Positions 44,543-54,200 of a DNA stretch of 64,000 nt are shown piece by piece. The stretch is from the NCBI RefSeq assembly GCF_007858255.1, contig NZ_VFEU01000010.1, positions 1 through 64,000 on the forward strand. The letters run 5' to 3'. The position numbers and the translations under genes were made by a program. This stretch comes from Pseudomonas rhodesiae. GTDB lineage: Bacteria > Pseudomonadota > Gammaproteobacteria > Pseudomonadales > Pseudomonadaceae. The first letter of the stretch is position 1. Every line of letters begins with the position of its first letter. Below the pieces are notes generated by a model, which saw nothing but the letters and a program-made list of their open reading frames with translations, made no database searches and had not been told where the DNA came from.

Positions 44543-45355
44543 ATGAAAATCGTCTCCTTCAATATCAACGGGCTGCGCGCCCGCCCTCATCAGTTGGCGG
44601 CGCTGATTGAAAAGCATCAACCGGATGTGATCGGCCTGCAGGAAACCAAGGTCCACGACGACCAGTTCCCTCTCGCCGAAGTGCAAGCCCTTGGCTATCA
44701 CGTGTATTACCACGGGCAGAAAGGCCACTACGGCGTGGCCCTGCTCTCGCGTCAGCCAGCGTTGAGCGTGCATAAAGGCTTTGCCAGCGATGAAGAAGAC
44801 GCCCAGCGCCGCTTTATCTGGGGCACCTTTGCCGACGAGAACGGCCAGCCGGTCACCATCATGAATGGCTACTTCCCCCAAGGCGAAAGCCGCGACCACC
44901 CCACCAAATTTCCGGCCAAGCAGCGCTTCTACGAAGACCTGCAGCAATTGCTGGAAAGCCAGTTCAGCAACGACCAGGCACTGGTGGTGATGGGCGACGT
45001 GAATATTTCCCCGGAAGACTGCGACATCGGCATCGGCGCCGACAACGCCAAACGTTGGCTCAAGACCGGCAAATGCAGCTTTCTGCCCGAGGAGCGCGAG
45101 TGGATGGCGCGCCTGAAAAACTGGGGCCTGGTGGACAGTTTCCGGCACCTGAACCCGGACGTGACCGACCGTTTCAGCTGGTTCGACTACCGCAGCCGCG
45201 GCTTTGAAGATGAGCCCAAGCGCGGCCTGCGCATCGACGTGATCATGGCGTCCACGGGCTTGCTGCATCGGGTCAAGGATGCGGGGGTGGATTATGAATT
45301 GCGTGGTTTGGAAAAGCCTTCGGACCATGCGCCGATCTGGCTTGAATTGAGCTGA
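44543..45355 (+). CDS. xthA: Exodeoxyribonuclease III
   Basis: A 270-residue Mg-dependent AP endonuclease/3'-5' exonuclease of base excision repair. Motifs: [14 protein letters not shown] (metal-binding Asn), [10 protein letters not shown] (Glu34-type metal ligand), [38 protein letters not shown] (catalytic Asp/Asn), [37 protein letters not shown] and the final [10 protein letters not shown] (catalytic His). Start at 44543 after a short untranslated leader. Confidence 0.95.
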   Translation: MKIVSFNINGLRARPHQLAALIEKHQPDVIGLQETKVHDDQFPLAEVQALGYHVYYHGQKGHYGVALLSRQPALSVHKGFASDEEDAQRRFIWGTFADENGQPVTIMNGYFPQGESRDHPTKFPAKQRFYEDLQQLLESQFSNDQALVVMGDVNISPEDCDIGIGADNAKRWLKTGKCSFLPEEREWMARLKNWGLVDSFRHLNPDVTDRFSWFDYRSRGFEDEPKRGLRIDVIMASTGLLHRVKDAGVDYELRGLEKPSDHAPIWLELS

Positions 45356-45391
45356 CGGGTTGTCGGGGCTCGATCAGATCTGGGCGTGGCC

Positions 45392-45424
45392 GTCAGTCAG
45401 TCATATTTATGCAACCTGACTGAC
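45392..45424. promoter_or_regulatory. Inverted repeat GTCAGTCAG-N15-CTGACTGAC between xthA and the PstS-like gene
   Basis: Perfect 9-bp arms enclose an AT-rich 15-base loop (45401-45415). There is no T run after it on the plus strand, so it is a poor terminator. It starts 74 bp upstream of the PstS-like gene and could be its operator. The GTCAT content recalls, but does not match, a full PHO box. Confidence 0.35.
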
Positions 45425-45465
45425 TTAATCTCGCGGCACTCCCTTTGGCTTGAGAAGGTGCCGGC

Positions 45466-46800
45466 ATGACGCTGCGCGTTCTGTTCCTGTTGTGTTGCCT
45501 ATTGCCCCTCGCCGCCGTGGCCGTCCCCCTGCCCGCCCCCGATCATGGTCCGGCGTTGCGCATCCAAGGTTCCAACACCATTGGCGCGGCATTGGGCCCG
45601 GCACTGGTCAAGGGGTTGATGGCGCAGCAGGGTTTGCAAGACGTACACAGCGAGCCGGCCGACGGAGCCAATGAACAGCGGATCGTCGGCAAAACGCGCC
45701 AAGGCAAGACGGTGACCGTCGAGGTGGCGGCCCATGGTTCCAGCACCGGTTTTGCAGCGCTTAAAAAAACCAGCGCGGACTTGGCCGCCTCGTCCCGACC
45801 CATCAAGGACAGCGAACTGGTGGACCTCGAACCCCTGGGCGACCTGAAAAGCCCAGACGCCGAACAGGTGATCGCCATCGATGGCCTGGCCATCATCCTT
45901 AACCCACGCAACCCGCTAACGACGTTGAACACCGTGCAACTGGCGCAGATCTTCAACGGCGAGATCAGCACCTGGGAGGCGTTGGGCGGGGTCGGCGGGC
46001 CGATCCATGTGTATGCGCGGGATGATCAGTCGGGCACCTACGACACCTTCAAAGAGCTGGTGCTGCGCCTGCGCGGTAAGCCGTTGGTGGCGAGCGCCCA
46101 GCGTTTCGAATCCAGCGAGCAGTTGTCCGACGCGGTCAGCGGCGATCCCCAAGGCATCGGCTTTATCGGCCTGCCCTACGTGCGCCAGGCCAAGGCGGTG
46201 GCGGTTGTCGACGGTGACTCGCAACCGATGCTGCCGTTGAACAGCCTGATCGCCACCGAGGATTACCCGCTGTCACGCCGTTTGTACTTTTACTTGCCAC
46301 CGTCGAACCGCAACCCCTGGGCCGATGCGCTGGTGGACTTTACCCAGAGCCCCAAGGGCCAGGCGATCGTGGCGGCCAACGGCTTTATCGCGCAGCAGGT
46401 GCAAGCCATGGCCGTGACACCGCGCCCCACGATGCCCGACGACTACCAGGCAATAGCCCGCGACGCCCAGCGTTTGAGCGTGAATTTTCGCTTCGAAGAA
46501 GGCAGCGCCAGCCTCGACAACAAGGCACGCCAGGACCTGCAACGGGTGGTGGCGTACCTGAAAAGTCACGACAAGCTCAATAAGCAGGTCACGCTGGTGG
46601 GCTTTGGCGACGCCAAGAATGACCCGCAACGCGCAGCATTGCTGTCCAAGCTGCGTGCCATGGCGGTGCGGCGCGAGCTGGTTCGCAGCGGCGTGGTGCT
46701 GCGCGATATCCGTGGGTTCGGGGCGCAGATGCCGGTAGCGGCGAATACGGCGGATGAGGGGCGGATCAAGAATCGGCGGGTGGAGGTGTGGGTGTATTGA
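45466..46800 (+). CDS. PstS-like phosphate-binding domain fused to an OmpA-like peptidoglycan-binding domain
   Basis: A 444-residue exported protein. The signal peptide ends near AVAVP. Residues about 30-310 form a PstS/PBP-like domain (LRIQGSNTIGAALGPALVKGLM; HGSSTGFAALKKTSADLAASSRPI; DDQSGTYDTFKELVL), with the Ser/Gly/Asp pattern that binds phosphate. Residues about 335-444 are an OmpA_C domain (FRFEEGSASLDNKARQDLQRV, then GFGDAKNDPQ and IKNRRVEVWV), which anchors to peptidoglycan. No pst permease genes adjoin it. It may sense or retain phosphate in the periplasm rather than feed a transporter. Confidence 0.85.
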   Translation: MTLRVLFLLCCLLPLAAVAVPLPAPDHGPALRIQGSNTIGAALGPALVKGLMAQQGLQDVHSEPADGANEQRIVGKTRQGKTVTVEVAAHGSSTGFAALKKTSADLAASSRPIKDSELVDLEPLGDLKSPDAEQVIAIDGLAIILNPRNPLTTLNTVQLAQIFNGEISTWEALGGVGGPIHVYARDDQSGTYDTFKELVLRLRGKPLVASAQRFESSEQLSDAVSGDPQGIGFIGLPYVRQAKAVAVVDGDSQPMLPLNSLIATEDYPLSRRLYFYLPPSNRNPWADALVDFTQSPKGQAIVAANGFIAQQVQAMAVTPRPTMPDDYQAIARDAQRLSVNFRFEEGSASLDNKARQDLQRVVAYLKSHDKLNKQVTLVGFGDAKNDPQRAALLSKLRAMAVRRELVRSGVVLRDIRGFGAQMPVAANTADEGRIKNRRVEVWVY

Positions 46801-46832
46801 GGCTTGGGTGTTGGGTTGCTGGCACTGGCCTT

Positions 46833-46896
46833 ATCGGGGGCAAGCCCCCTCCCACACTGAAACACAATCACAGGTGGGAGGGGGCTTGCCCCCGAT
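46833..46896. repeat. Divergent pair of REP elements
   Basis: ATCGGGGGCAAGCCCCCTCC (46833 to 46852, extending to 46855) and GTGGGAGGGGGCTTGCCCCC (from 46874, extending through GAT to 46896) are the same REP in opposite orientation, 18 bases apart. It fills the gap between the PstS-like gene and the convergent acyl-CoA dehydrogenase. Confidence 0.88.
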
Positions 46897-46911
46897 GCAG
46901 GCGCTGCGGTG

Positions 46912-48141
46912 TTACTGCCCGCCGCGCATCAACTCCCGAGGCACGTACTTGCCGATCTCGAACTTGCCGATCGCCGCGCGGTGCACTTCGTCCGGGCCGT
47001 CGGCCAGGCGCAGGGTGCGCTGCATGGCGTACATGTAGGCCAAGGGGAAGTCGTTGGACACCCCGGCACCGCCGTGGATCTGGATCGCGCGGTCGATCAC
47101 CTTCAGGGCGACGTTCGGCGCCACCACTTTGATCTGGGCGATTTCGCTTTTCGCCACTTTGTTACCCACGGTGTCCATCATGTACGCCGCCTTCAGGGTC
47201 AGCAGGCGCGCCATGTCGATTTCCATGCGTGAGTCGGCGATCTTGTCGATATTGCCGCCCAACCGCGCCAACGGTTTGCCGAATGCGGTACGGCTGACCG
47301 AGCGCTTGCACATCAGTTCCAGCGCGCGCTCGGCCATGCCGATCGAGCGCATGCAGTGGTGGATACGGCCCGGGCCAAGGCGCCCCTGGGCAATCTCGAA
47401 GCCACGCCCTTCGCCCAACAACACGTTTTCATAAGGTACGCGCACGTTGTCGAACAGCACTTCGGCATGGCCGTGGGGCGCGTCGTCGTAACCGAACACC
47501 GGCAGCGGCCGCAGGATTTTCACCCCGGGGGTGTCCACCGGCACCAGGATCATCGAGTGCTGCTGGTGACGCGGCGCATCGGGGTTGCTCAGGCCCATAA
47601 AGATCAGGATCTTGCAGCGTGGATCGCAGGCGCCGGAAGTCCACCATTTCTTGCCGTTGATCACCCACTCGTCGCCCTGGCGTTCGGCGCGGGCGGCCAT
47701 GTTGGTGGCGTCCGAGGAAGCCACGTCCGGTTCGGTCATGGCGAATGCCGAGCGGATCTCGCCGCGCAGCAGTGGTTCGAGCCAGCGCTGTTTCTGTTCG
47801 GCATTGGCGTAGCGCACCAGCACTTCCATATTGCCGGTATCCGGCGCCGAGCAGTTGAACGGCTCCGGCCCCAGCAGCGAACGGCCCATGATTTCCGCCA
47901 GGGGCGCGTATTCGAGGTTGGTCAGGCCAGCGCCCAGTTCGGACTCGGGCAAGAACAAATTCCACAGGCCCTCGGCTTTAGCCTTGGCTTTGAGCTCTTC
48001 CATGATCGCAGTGGGCTGCCAACGGTCGCCTTCGCTGACCTGGCGTTCAAACACCGGCTCGGCGGGGTAAACGTAAGCGTCCATGAACGCAGTGACGCGT
48101 TCACGCAGTTCCTGAACCTTGGGCGAATAGGCGAAATCCAT
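46912..48141 (-). CDS. Acyl-CoA dehydrogenase (ACAD10/11-like group)
   Basis: A 409-residue FAD enzyme that introduces a trans-2 double bond into an acyl-CoA. It shows [23 protein letters not shown] (FAD-binding loop), [35 protein letters not shown], and [34 protein letters not shown] near the C-terminus. The length and [10 protein letters not shown] loop place it nearer the ACAD10/11-type bacterial proteins than the short-chain enzymes. It is divergent from a LysR regulator that probably controls it. The chain length of its substrate is unknown. Confidence 0.88.
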   Translation of the reverse strand: MDFAYSPKVQELRERVTAFMDAYVYPAEPVFERQVSEGDRWQPTAIMEELKAKAKAEGLWNLFLPESELGAGLTNLEYAPLAEIMGRSLLGPEPFNCSAPDTGNMEVLVRYANAEQKQRWLEPLLRGEIRSAFAMTEPDVASSDATNMAARAERQGDEWVINGKKWWTSGACDPRCKILIFMGLSNPDAPRHQQHSMILVPVDTPGVKILRPLPVFGYDDAPHGHAEVLFDNVRVPYENVLLGEGRGFEIAQGRLGPGRIHHCMRSIGMAERALELMCKRSVSRTAFGKPLARLGGNIDKIADSRMEIDMARLLTLKAAYMMDTVGNKVAKSEIAQIKVVAPNVALKVIDRAIQIHGGAGVSNDFPLAYMYAMQRTLRLADGPDEVHRAAIGKFEIGKYVPRELMRGGQ

Positions 48142-48243
48142 GAGCAGCTCCCTTCTTGGAGAGGTTGTTTAGGTCATGCAATCGATGCTAGAACAGCGTT
48201 GATAATTTACCTAGCCTATTCTCGGCGTGTATTAACATTCATC

Positions 48244-48280
48244 ACCGATATATGATCGGCGTATGAACACCTAACAATAA
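48244..48280. promoter_or_regulatory. Divergent LysR region with CCGAT-N5-ATCGG repeat and an AAnAAnAA motif
   Basis: CCGAT (48244-48248) and ATCGG (48254-48258) form an inverted repeat between the two divergent genes, suiting a LysR-type activator site. AACAATAA at 48273-48280 fits the AAnAAnAA consensus bound by Hfq/Crc and overlaps the start of the lysR ribosome binding region, 13 bases before its ATG. This suggests translational repression of the regulator by Hfq/Crc. Confidence 0.45.
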
Positions 48281-48292
48281 GAGCGCAACGAA

Positions 48293-49228
48293 ATGAATCT
48301 GAGCAAGGTCGACCTCAACCTCTTCATCGTCTTTGACGCGATCTACACCGAAGCCAACCTGACCCGCGCCGGGCAGATTGTCGGCATCACCCAACCGGCG
48401 GTGTCCAACGCTCTGGCCCGCCTGCGCGAGACCTTCAACGACCCGCTGTTCGTGCGCACCGCCCAAGGCATGGTGCCCACGCCGATGGCGCAGAACATCA
48501 TCGGCCCGGTGCGCAACGCGCTGTCGCTGCTGCGGGTGTCGGTGCAGGAAAGCCGCATCTTCAACCCGCAACAGGCGGCCAAAACCTACCGCATCAGCAT
48601 GACCGACCTTACCGAGGCGGTGATCCTGCCGCCGCTGTTCCAGCGCCTGCGCCGCCTGGCGCCCACGGTGGTGATCGAGAGTTTCCTGTCCAAGCGCCGC
48701 GAAACCACCAAGGAACTGGCCGCCGGGCGCCTGGACTTTGCCGTGGACGCGCCGCTCAATACCGACCCGCAGGTACGTCACGTCAAGCTGATGGAGGACC
48801 GCTACGTCTGCGCCATGCGCAAGGGCCACCCGATGGCGGGCAAGGACAAATTCACCTTGGACGACTACCTGTCGCTGACCCATATCCATATCTCCAGCCG
48901 TCGCAATGGTCTGGGCCACGTCGACCTGGCGCTGGGCAAAATGGGCATCCAGCGCAAGATCGCCCTGCGCTCCCAGCATTACCTGATGGCCTCGCAAGTG
49001 CTGCAGCAGACCGACATGGTGATGACCGTGCCCGAGCGCTTTGCCCGACGCCATGAACTGCACTGGTTCAACTTGCCGGTCAACGACGTACCGCCGGTGG
49101 AAACCCACTTGTACTGGCACGAAAGCACCGACCAAGACCCGGCCAACCGCTGGATGCGCGAGCAGATGATCGAGCTGTGCCAACAAGTCACCGCCCACGA
49201 AAAGAAGCTCGACAAACAACAAGCTTGA
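48293..49228 (+). CDS. LysR-family transcriptional regulator
   Basis: A 311-residue regulator. The N-terminal winged helix (about 7-66) has LNLFIVFDAIYTEANLTRAGQIVGITQPAVSNALARLRETFNDPLFVR. The C-terminal co-inducer domain (about 95-300) starts with SMTDLTEAVILPPLFQRLRRLAPTVV, as in NahR/NodD-group LysR proteins. It is divergent from the acyl-CoA dehydrogenase and probably activates it in response to an acid or acyl-CoA. The AACAATAA motif in its leader may place it under Crc/Hfq control. Confidence 0.9.
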   Translation: MNLSKVDLNLFIVFDAIYTEANLTRAGQIVGITQPAVSNALARLRETFNDPLFVRTAQGMVPTPMAQNIIGPVRNALSLLRVSVQESRIFNPQQAAKTYRISMTDLTEAVILPPLFQRLRRLAPTVVIESFLSKRRETTKELAAGRLDFAVDAPLNTDPQVRHVKLMEDRYVCAMRKGHPMAGKDKFTLDDYLSLTHIHISSRRNGLGHVDLALGKMGIQRKIALRSQHYLMASQVLQQTDMVMTVPERFARRHELHWFNLPVNDVPPVETHLYWHESTDQDPANRWMREQMIELCQQVTAHEKKLDKQQA

Positions 49229-49266
49229 GCGCCCCTCCCGTGCAATGGACTACCAAGGAGCCCTTT

Positions 49267-49306
49267 GTGGGAGGGGGCTCGCCCCCGATGGTCCGCGCAG
49301 CGGACC
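49267..49306. repeat. REP element abutting a 17-bp hairpin
   Basis: GTGGGAGGGGGCTCGCCCCCGAT-type REP (49267-49289, with C for T in the loop) is followed at once by GGTCCGC-GCA-GCGGACC (49290-49306), a perfect hairpin. The hairpin ends exactly where the TTGACG of the LiuR promoter begins, so it may insulate liuR from lysR read-through. Confidence 0.75.
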
Positions 49307-49336
49307 TTGACGTTCACGTCAACCTACCTTTAGCTT
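49307..49336 (+). promoter_or_regulatory. LiuR-type operator and promoter of liuR-liuE
   Basis: TTGACGTTCACGTCAA (49307-49322) is a palindrome with 7-bp arms around a TC centre. Its left end doubles as a -35 (TTGACG), and TAGCTT at 49331-49336 gives a -10 at an 18-bp spacing. A palindrome inside a long spacer is the arrangement used by MerR-family regulators. The ACGT-N2-ACGT core recurs twice upstream of the liuABCD genes. Confidence 0.8.
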
Positions 49337-49363
49337 AGCGCCAGAACTTTCTTGAGCGCCGCC

Positions 49364-49756
49364 ATGAGCACTACCTACAGTATTTCCGACCTCGCCCGCG
49401 AGCTGGATATCACCACCCGCGCCATTCGTTTCTATGAAGAACAGGGCCTGCTGGCCCCTGAGCGGCGTGGCCAGGAGCGCATTTACAGCGCGCGGGACAA
49501 GGTCAGCCTCAAGCTGATCCTGCGCGGCAAGCGCATCGGCTTTTCCCTGGCCGAGTGCCGCGAATTGATCGAACTCTATGACCCCAGCAGCGGCAACCAC
49601 ATCCAGCTCAACAGCATGCTGGCCAAGATCGCCGAGCGCCGTGAGCAGTTGGAACAGCAACTGCTGGATATCGAACAGATGAAGCTGGAACTGGACACCG
49701 CCGAAGAGCGTTGCACCCAGGCCCTGGCCCAAACCATGCGCCAAGCCGGCGATTGA
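49364..49756 (+). CDS. liuR: LiuR, MerR-family regulator of leucine/isovalerate degradation
   Basis: A 130-residue MerR protein: winged helix (about 5-72, [43 protein letters not shown]) and a dimerisation coiled coil (about 80-125). The sequence closely follows LiuR of other pseudomonads, with [13 protein letters not shown]. The ATG at 49364 is preferred over a TTG at 49352. It is followed after 16 bases by liuE. Operator-like palindromes before its own promoter and before liuABCD support its role in both. Confidence 0.88.
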   Translation: MSTTYSISDLARELDITTRAIRFYEEQGLLAPERRGQERIYSARDKVSLKLILRGKRIGFSLAECRELIELYDPSSGNHIQLNSMLAKIAERREQLEQQLLDIEQMKLELDTAEERCTQALAQTMRQAGD

Positions 49757-49772
49757 TCAGAAGGTGACCGCC

Positions 49773-50672
49773 ATGACCCTCCCCTCCCACGTCCGCCTGG
49801 TTGAAGTCGGCCCGCGCGACGGTTTGCAGAACGAAGCCAACCCCATCAGCGTCGCGGACAAGGTTCAATTGGTCGACGCCCTCAGCGCCGCCGGCTTGAG
49901 CTATATCGAAGTCGGCAGTTTTGTTTCGCCCAAGTGGGTGCCGCAAATGGCCGGCTCCGCCGAGGTGTTCGCCCAGATCCAGCGCAAACCCGGCGTGACC
50001 TATGGCGCATTGGCACCGAACCTGCGCGGTTTCGAAGACGCGCTGGCCGCCGGGGTCAAGGAAGTGGCGGTGTTCGCGGCCGCGTCCGAGGCATTTTCCC
50101 AGCGCAATATCAACTGTTCCATCAGCGAAAGCCTGGAACGTTTCGCGCCCATCATGGCCGCAGCCCAGCAACACGGAGTCAGTGTGCGCGGCTATGTGTC
50201 CTGTGTATTGGGCTGCCCCTATGAAGGCGAGATCGCCGCCGAACAGGTGGCGGTAGTGGCGCGGGAGTTGTATGCCATGGGCTGTTATGAAGTGTCGTTG
50301 GGCGACACTATCGGCACCGGCACGGCGGGCGCCACCCGCCGCCTGTTTGAAGTGGTCGGCGCGCAGGTGCCACGGGACAAGTTGGCCGGGCATTTCCACG
50401 ACACCTATGGCCAGGCCATCGCCAACGTGTACGCCGGGCTGCTGGAAGGCATCCAGGTGTTCGACAGCTCTATTGCCGGGCTTGGCGGCTGCCCGTATGC
50501 CAAGGGCGCCAGCGGTAACGTCGCGACCGAAGACGTGCTGTACCTGCTCAATGGCCTGGGCATTCACACCGGGGTCGACTTGGACGCCTTGATCCTCGCA
50601 GGCCGGCAGATCAGTCAGGTGCTGGGGCGCCCCAGCGGTTCGCGGGTGGCCAAGGCGCGTAACGCTGTGTGA
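49773..50672 (+). CDS. liuE: Hydroxymethylglutaryl-CoA lyase
   Basis: A 299-residue TIM-barrel enzyme that cleaves HMG-CoA to acetoacetate and acetyl-CoA, the last step of leucine degradation. Seen: [16 protein letters not shown] (catalytic Arg and Asp), [55 protein letters not shown] (metal His) and [22 protein letters not shown] (catalytic Cys loop). The ATG at 49773 has AAGG eight bases upstream. In P. aeruginosa liuE sits at the end of liuABCDE; here it is paired with liuR and separated from liuABCD by about 7.6 kb. Confidence 0.95.
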   Translation: MTLPSHVRLVEVGPRDGLQNEANPISVADKVQLVDALSAAGLSYIEVGSFVSPKWVPQMAGSAEVFAQIQRKPGVTYGALAPNLRGFEDALAAGVKEVAVFAAASEAFSQRNINCSISESLERFAPIMAAAQQHGVSVRGYVSCVLGCPYEGEIAAEQVAVVARELYAMGCYEVSLGDTIGTGTAGATRRLFEVVGAQVPRDKLAGHFHDTYGQAIANVYAGLLEGIQVFDSSIAGLGGCPYAKGASGNVATEDVLYLLNGLGIHTGVDLDALILAGRQISQVLGRPSGSRVAKARNAV

Positions 50673-50692
50673 GTAGCACGCCTGTGACAATG

Positions 50693-50722
50693 TGTTACCC
50701 AAGCCCTACACATCGAGTAACA
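50693..50722 (+). promoter_or_regulatory. Candidate CbrB enhancer site (TGTTAC-N18-GTAACA)
   Basis: TGTTAC (50693-50698) and GTAACA (50717-50722) form inverted half-sites about 110-140 bp upstream of the expected crcY start. This is the normal position for a sigma54 enhancer-binding protein. The half-sites fit the GTTAC/GTAAC elements associated with CbrB at crcZ-type promoters. Confidence 0.75.
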
Positions 50723-50803
50723 CGGGAACATATTTTGTCGTATTTGCCCCCGGTCATTTCCTACAAAAAAATCAACTCATTGATTTTAAAGACATTTTAA
50801 AAG

Positions 50804-50820
50804 TTGGCACGGCTTCTGCT
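50804..50820 (+). promoter_or_regulatory. Sigma54 (-24/-12) promoter of crcY
   Basis: TTGGCACGGCTTCTGCT has the -24 block TGGCACG and the -12 block CTGCT at the exact consensus spacing (12 bases between the GG and GC doublets). Transcription should start near 50831. No protein gene follows on this strand, which agrees with an RNA product. Confidence 0.9.
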
Positions 50821-50830
50821 ATCTCTATGG

Positions 50831-51205
50831 CATAACAAGAATAAAAAGCGCCAAACCTAATAAAAATAAGACGAAACGACTCTGACATAACAAAAACAAC
50901 ACGGCAGAGACGCAGCTAACAGATTTTTTTGGAGAAGATGTGCTTCGCAGGGTACGGCGTGCCGAGACCCGCAACCGGATAGAGAAAAATAAAACTACCT
51001 TCAGGTAGCTACCCACTGGTTGGATCGCTTGCGAAGAAGCAGATCAGCGCTCAAAAAAATACGTTTGCTCTTGATCCCGGATGGGGATCGCCAAAAACAG
51101 CGGTAAAGGGTAACGGTTGCCAAAAACAACAATAGACCGCCCCTCAATAATAAAAAAAGAGCAGGCAACGCACATTAAAGGGGACCTTCGGGTCCCCTTC
51201 GTGTT
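50831..51205 (+). ncRNA. crcY: CrcY-type small RNA, Hfq/Crc-sequestering decoy
   Basis: About 375 nucleotides between a sigma54 promoter and a strong terminator, without a coding frame of its own. Six clusters fit the AAnAAnAA Hfq/Crc motif: 50834-50844, 50859-50869, 50889-50899, 50985-50992, 51122-51132 and 51146-51153. Hairpins at 50995-51008 (CTACC/GGTAG) and 51073-51089 (GATCCC/GGGATC) separate some of them. CrcZ, CrcY and CrcX RNAs of pseudomonads share this length, motif density and CbrB/sigma54 control; they bind Hfq/Crc and lift carbon catabolite repression. From memory, P. putida crcY also adjoins an HMG-CoA lyase gene, so I name it crcY rather than crcZ. Confidence 0.9.
51178..51205. 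terminator. Terminator shared by crcY and the convergent NEL gene
   Basis: AAGGGGACC and GGTCCCCTT close a TTCG tetraloop (51178-51199), followed by CGTGTT on the plus strand and by TTTAATG on the minus strand. It ends crcY and lies 17 bp after the stop of the convergent NEL gene. Confidence 0.85.
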
Positions 51206-51221
51206 GTGGGCGTTCGGCTCC

Positions 51222-54200
51222 TCACACCGATGTGCCTTCGGTGGCCATGAAATTGTTCAGCACCTTTCGAGTCAGACGCTGCAATGCCTGTGTTTGCTCT
51301 TGCTGTCGCGCCGCCGCCAGTTGCTTGAGTTCCCCGTCGAAGAACGCACTGGGCATGGCGCCATCGACCAGAATGTCGTCTTTGCTTTTGCCCAACAGGC
51401 GCGCCAGCCTGTCGACCGCCGCATCATGACGGCTCTGCCAGTCCGCTTGCGCCGCCAGGTCCGCCCCCGTGTCTTGCTCGCCTTGCACATCCGAAAGCTC
51501 GAACAACGCCGAGCTTTTTTCCTCGATCAATTCAATACCCGGGCCCATCAATGCCTGGAGCTCCTGCGGGTATCGGCTGCGCAGGTGTTTCTCCCAGAAT
51601 TCGCGCCCCACGAAAAAAGCGCTCTCGTCAGCGGTAACACTTTCGTTCCTGAGCACTTGCCGATAAGCACTGTCGAGGGCTTGCTGGCTCACATTGGCCT
51701 GCTGGGGAAACAGCATTTCACGGGTGTTTATCGGCAGCCCCAGCCTATCCGCCAGCCCGATCCGGTAGGCCAGGATCACTTCGACCTGCTCGGTAAAACC
51801 CGGCCCGCGGGAAGCAACGTCCTGTTCAGCCACGGCGTCCACCAGCGTCAGACGGAACAACTGGCGGGCGATGCTGATCAGTGAGCCTTCGCTGTCCGCT
51901 TCCCCCGCCTGCTCAAGCGCCTTCAACGCCAACAGCTCACTCTCAAGGTTCATGAACTCCACCGTACTGCCATCCCCGCAGGTGACACGATCATCGGCGA
52001 TGCCAAACAGCGACTCGCGAATGGCCTGGCTTTGACTGGCGGCCTCCAACAAGTCCCACACCCGCTGGGTCAATGCGGCGCGGGTGACCGGCGAGGCGTA
52101 TTCGGCGCTGCGGGTAGTGTCGGCCAGGACCGTGAACAGGGCGGCCGAATCAGGGCAAGCCTTCACGTCGTCCCACAGCCGGGCGCGGTGCGTCAGTTCG
52201 GCGGCAGGCACCTCTCGCAACCACAGGGTCCGAGCCTCGTCCAACGTGACGTGGTCGGCCCACTGCGCCGGATCCAACGGCGCCTCCAGGCCAAGGCGTT
52301 CGCGGGTGGCCGCCGACAGCGGGTTCTCGTGCACGTTGATCCGGTCCAAGTGCTGATACGCATAGTCGGGCAAGGTTGTGATCTGGTTCGAGTGCAGGTC
52401 GATCCTGGCCAAGGACGTCAATTGCTCGGCCCCCATCGGAAAGGTCGTGGTGCCGGTGTCGGCCAGATAAAGTTGATTGAGGCTGCGCATGCCCCGCAGA
52501 TCGGCGGTCCAGCCCAAGCGGCGATTGTCGGACAGATCGAGGATTTTCAGGTCTCGCATCCCTTCGAGGCGCGCACGACTGGCGTCGGTCAGTTGCAGGT
52601 CATTGCGACTCAGGTTGAGCTTGGTCAGCCCCGCCCCGCCATGGGTGAACTCCGGCAGTTGCGTGAGGTTGTTTTCGCGCATATTCAGCCAGCGCAGGCG
52701 GCCGAATGCGTTGAGAAAGGGGAGCGACTCGTCCGACAGCCCCATTCGGCCTAAATCCAGGCTGCCCACATGATCCATATTCGCCGTTATCGGCGGCAGT
52801 TCACCCACCAGTTCGTCCGATAAATCCAGCATGTGGCCAATCGGTGTTTGATCCGCCGCATACGCTTGCGGCGACTGGCGCTGCCACGCGGCCATAATCG
52901 TCCCCGCGACCCTGCGACGAATTTGGCTGTGGCCCGGCTCTGCGTCCTGATGCCAGGCGTCCAGCGTCTGCTTCAGCTGGTTGTATTCCTCTTCGAGGCT
53001 GCTGAGGCGGGCTAGAACCTGGGCATCAGTCAAACCTTGAAGCCCATACAGGGCTTCGACTTCTTCAAGTGACTTCGACGGGTACAGATACATGGCTTTC
53101 ATGGTGCAGATAAACGGCCGCCGCCCCGCGCCGCCCACCGGGCTAAGCGGGTACCCAAACCGCCCGTCCGCCAGGCGCATAGGCGACTTGAACCCCGGTT
53201 TGATGGCTTGCAAGCCAAGGGCCTGGCGCGTGGCCTCTTCGCTCAAGGGCTGTTGTGCGAGCTGCTCCTTCAACGCCTGGGTGGAGGCTTTCAGTTGCCG
53301 CCAATCCGTGCGCCCGCTGTAACCCACCCGCCAGAGCGCGGTGTAGAAAGCATCTTTGTCAGAACGCCAATACTCCAGGTCATCGGGACCGCTGAACAGC
53401 TTCCACTCGTTGAGGCTGATGCGCACGAGGCGTAACTGCCTGGGCGCGTCAGCACGCCCGACGCGGTCCAATAATTCACCGTCATAGGTGTCAGCGCGTA
53501 ACTCAAGACCCACGCCGTCAAGACGACCCGGCAGCGTCGCCAGCTTGTGCAGCGCCAGACGCACACTGTCCGGGGTGAGTTCGTTATCGAACAACAGATC
53601 GGTATGGGCGCGCAGGGCTCGGACCTTCTGCCCATAGCGGCGCGCCTCTTCAGCCAAACGCAACGGCACACGAGAGGTTTCGCCCATACGCGCCAACTCC
53701 TGGTCGGTGGCGTGGGCCAACAGGTCTTCGGCGATCAGTTTGGGCAAGCCTGGAAAGTCGCGCTGGAGCAGTTGCACATTCGCCTCACTGGACACGTCCC
53801 CGGCCGCGATTTCAAGGCCAAACAACCTGGCTTTGCTGTCCTGCGCCAACTCGCGCAATCGGTCGCGGTAACGCAGCGCCCTCGCCTGGGGTGTGCGCTG
53901 CTCGCTCATCATGCGTTCAACCAAGCGATCCGCGTACGCCTTATCGGCGGCCGTCGCCAGAAAGTCGGAATCAATTCTGCCGGTCAGCATCAGTTCATAA
54001 CGCAGCGCTCGCTCGACGGCCGGCTCGTCCAACAGGTGCCGGATCTGCTCTTCGCTCAATTGGCTCAGCAGCGACGGCAGAATCACGCCATCCCGGGTCG
54101 CCGCTTGGGCCAGATCGAGCTTGACCACCTGACTGCGTTGGGCGACTGCGGCCGAACGCCAGACGATATCGCCGTCGGCATCCAAGGCGACCAGCACCCT

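Noticed and set aside
50825..51016. A 63-codon minus-strand frame
   Set aside because: It lies entirely inside the crcY RNA on the opposite strand, and its hydrophobic, Ser/Arg-rich sequence is a by-product of the A-rich motifs.
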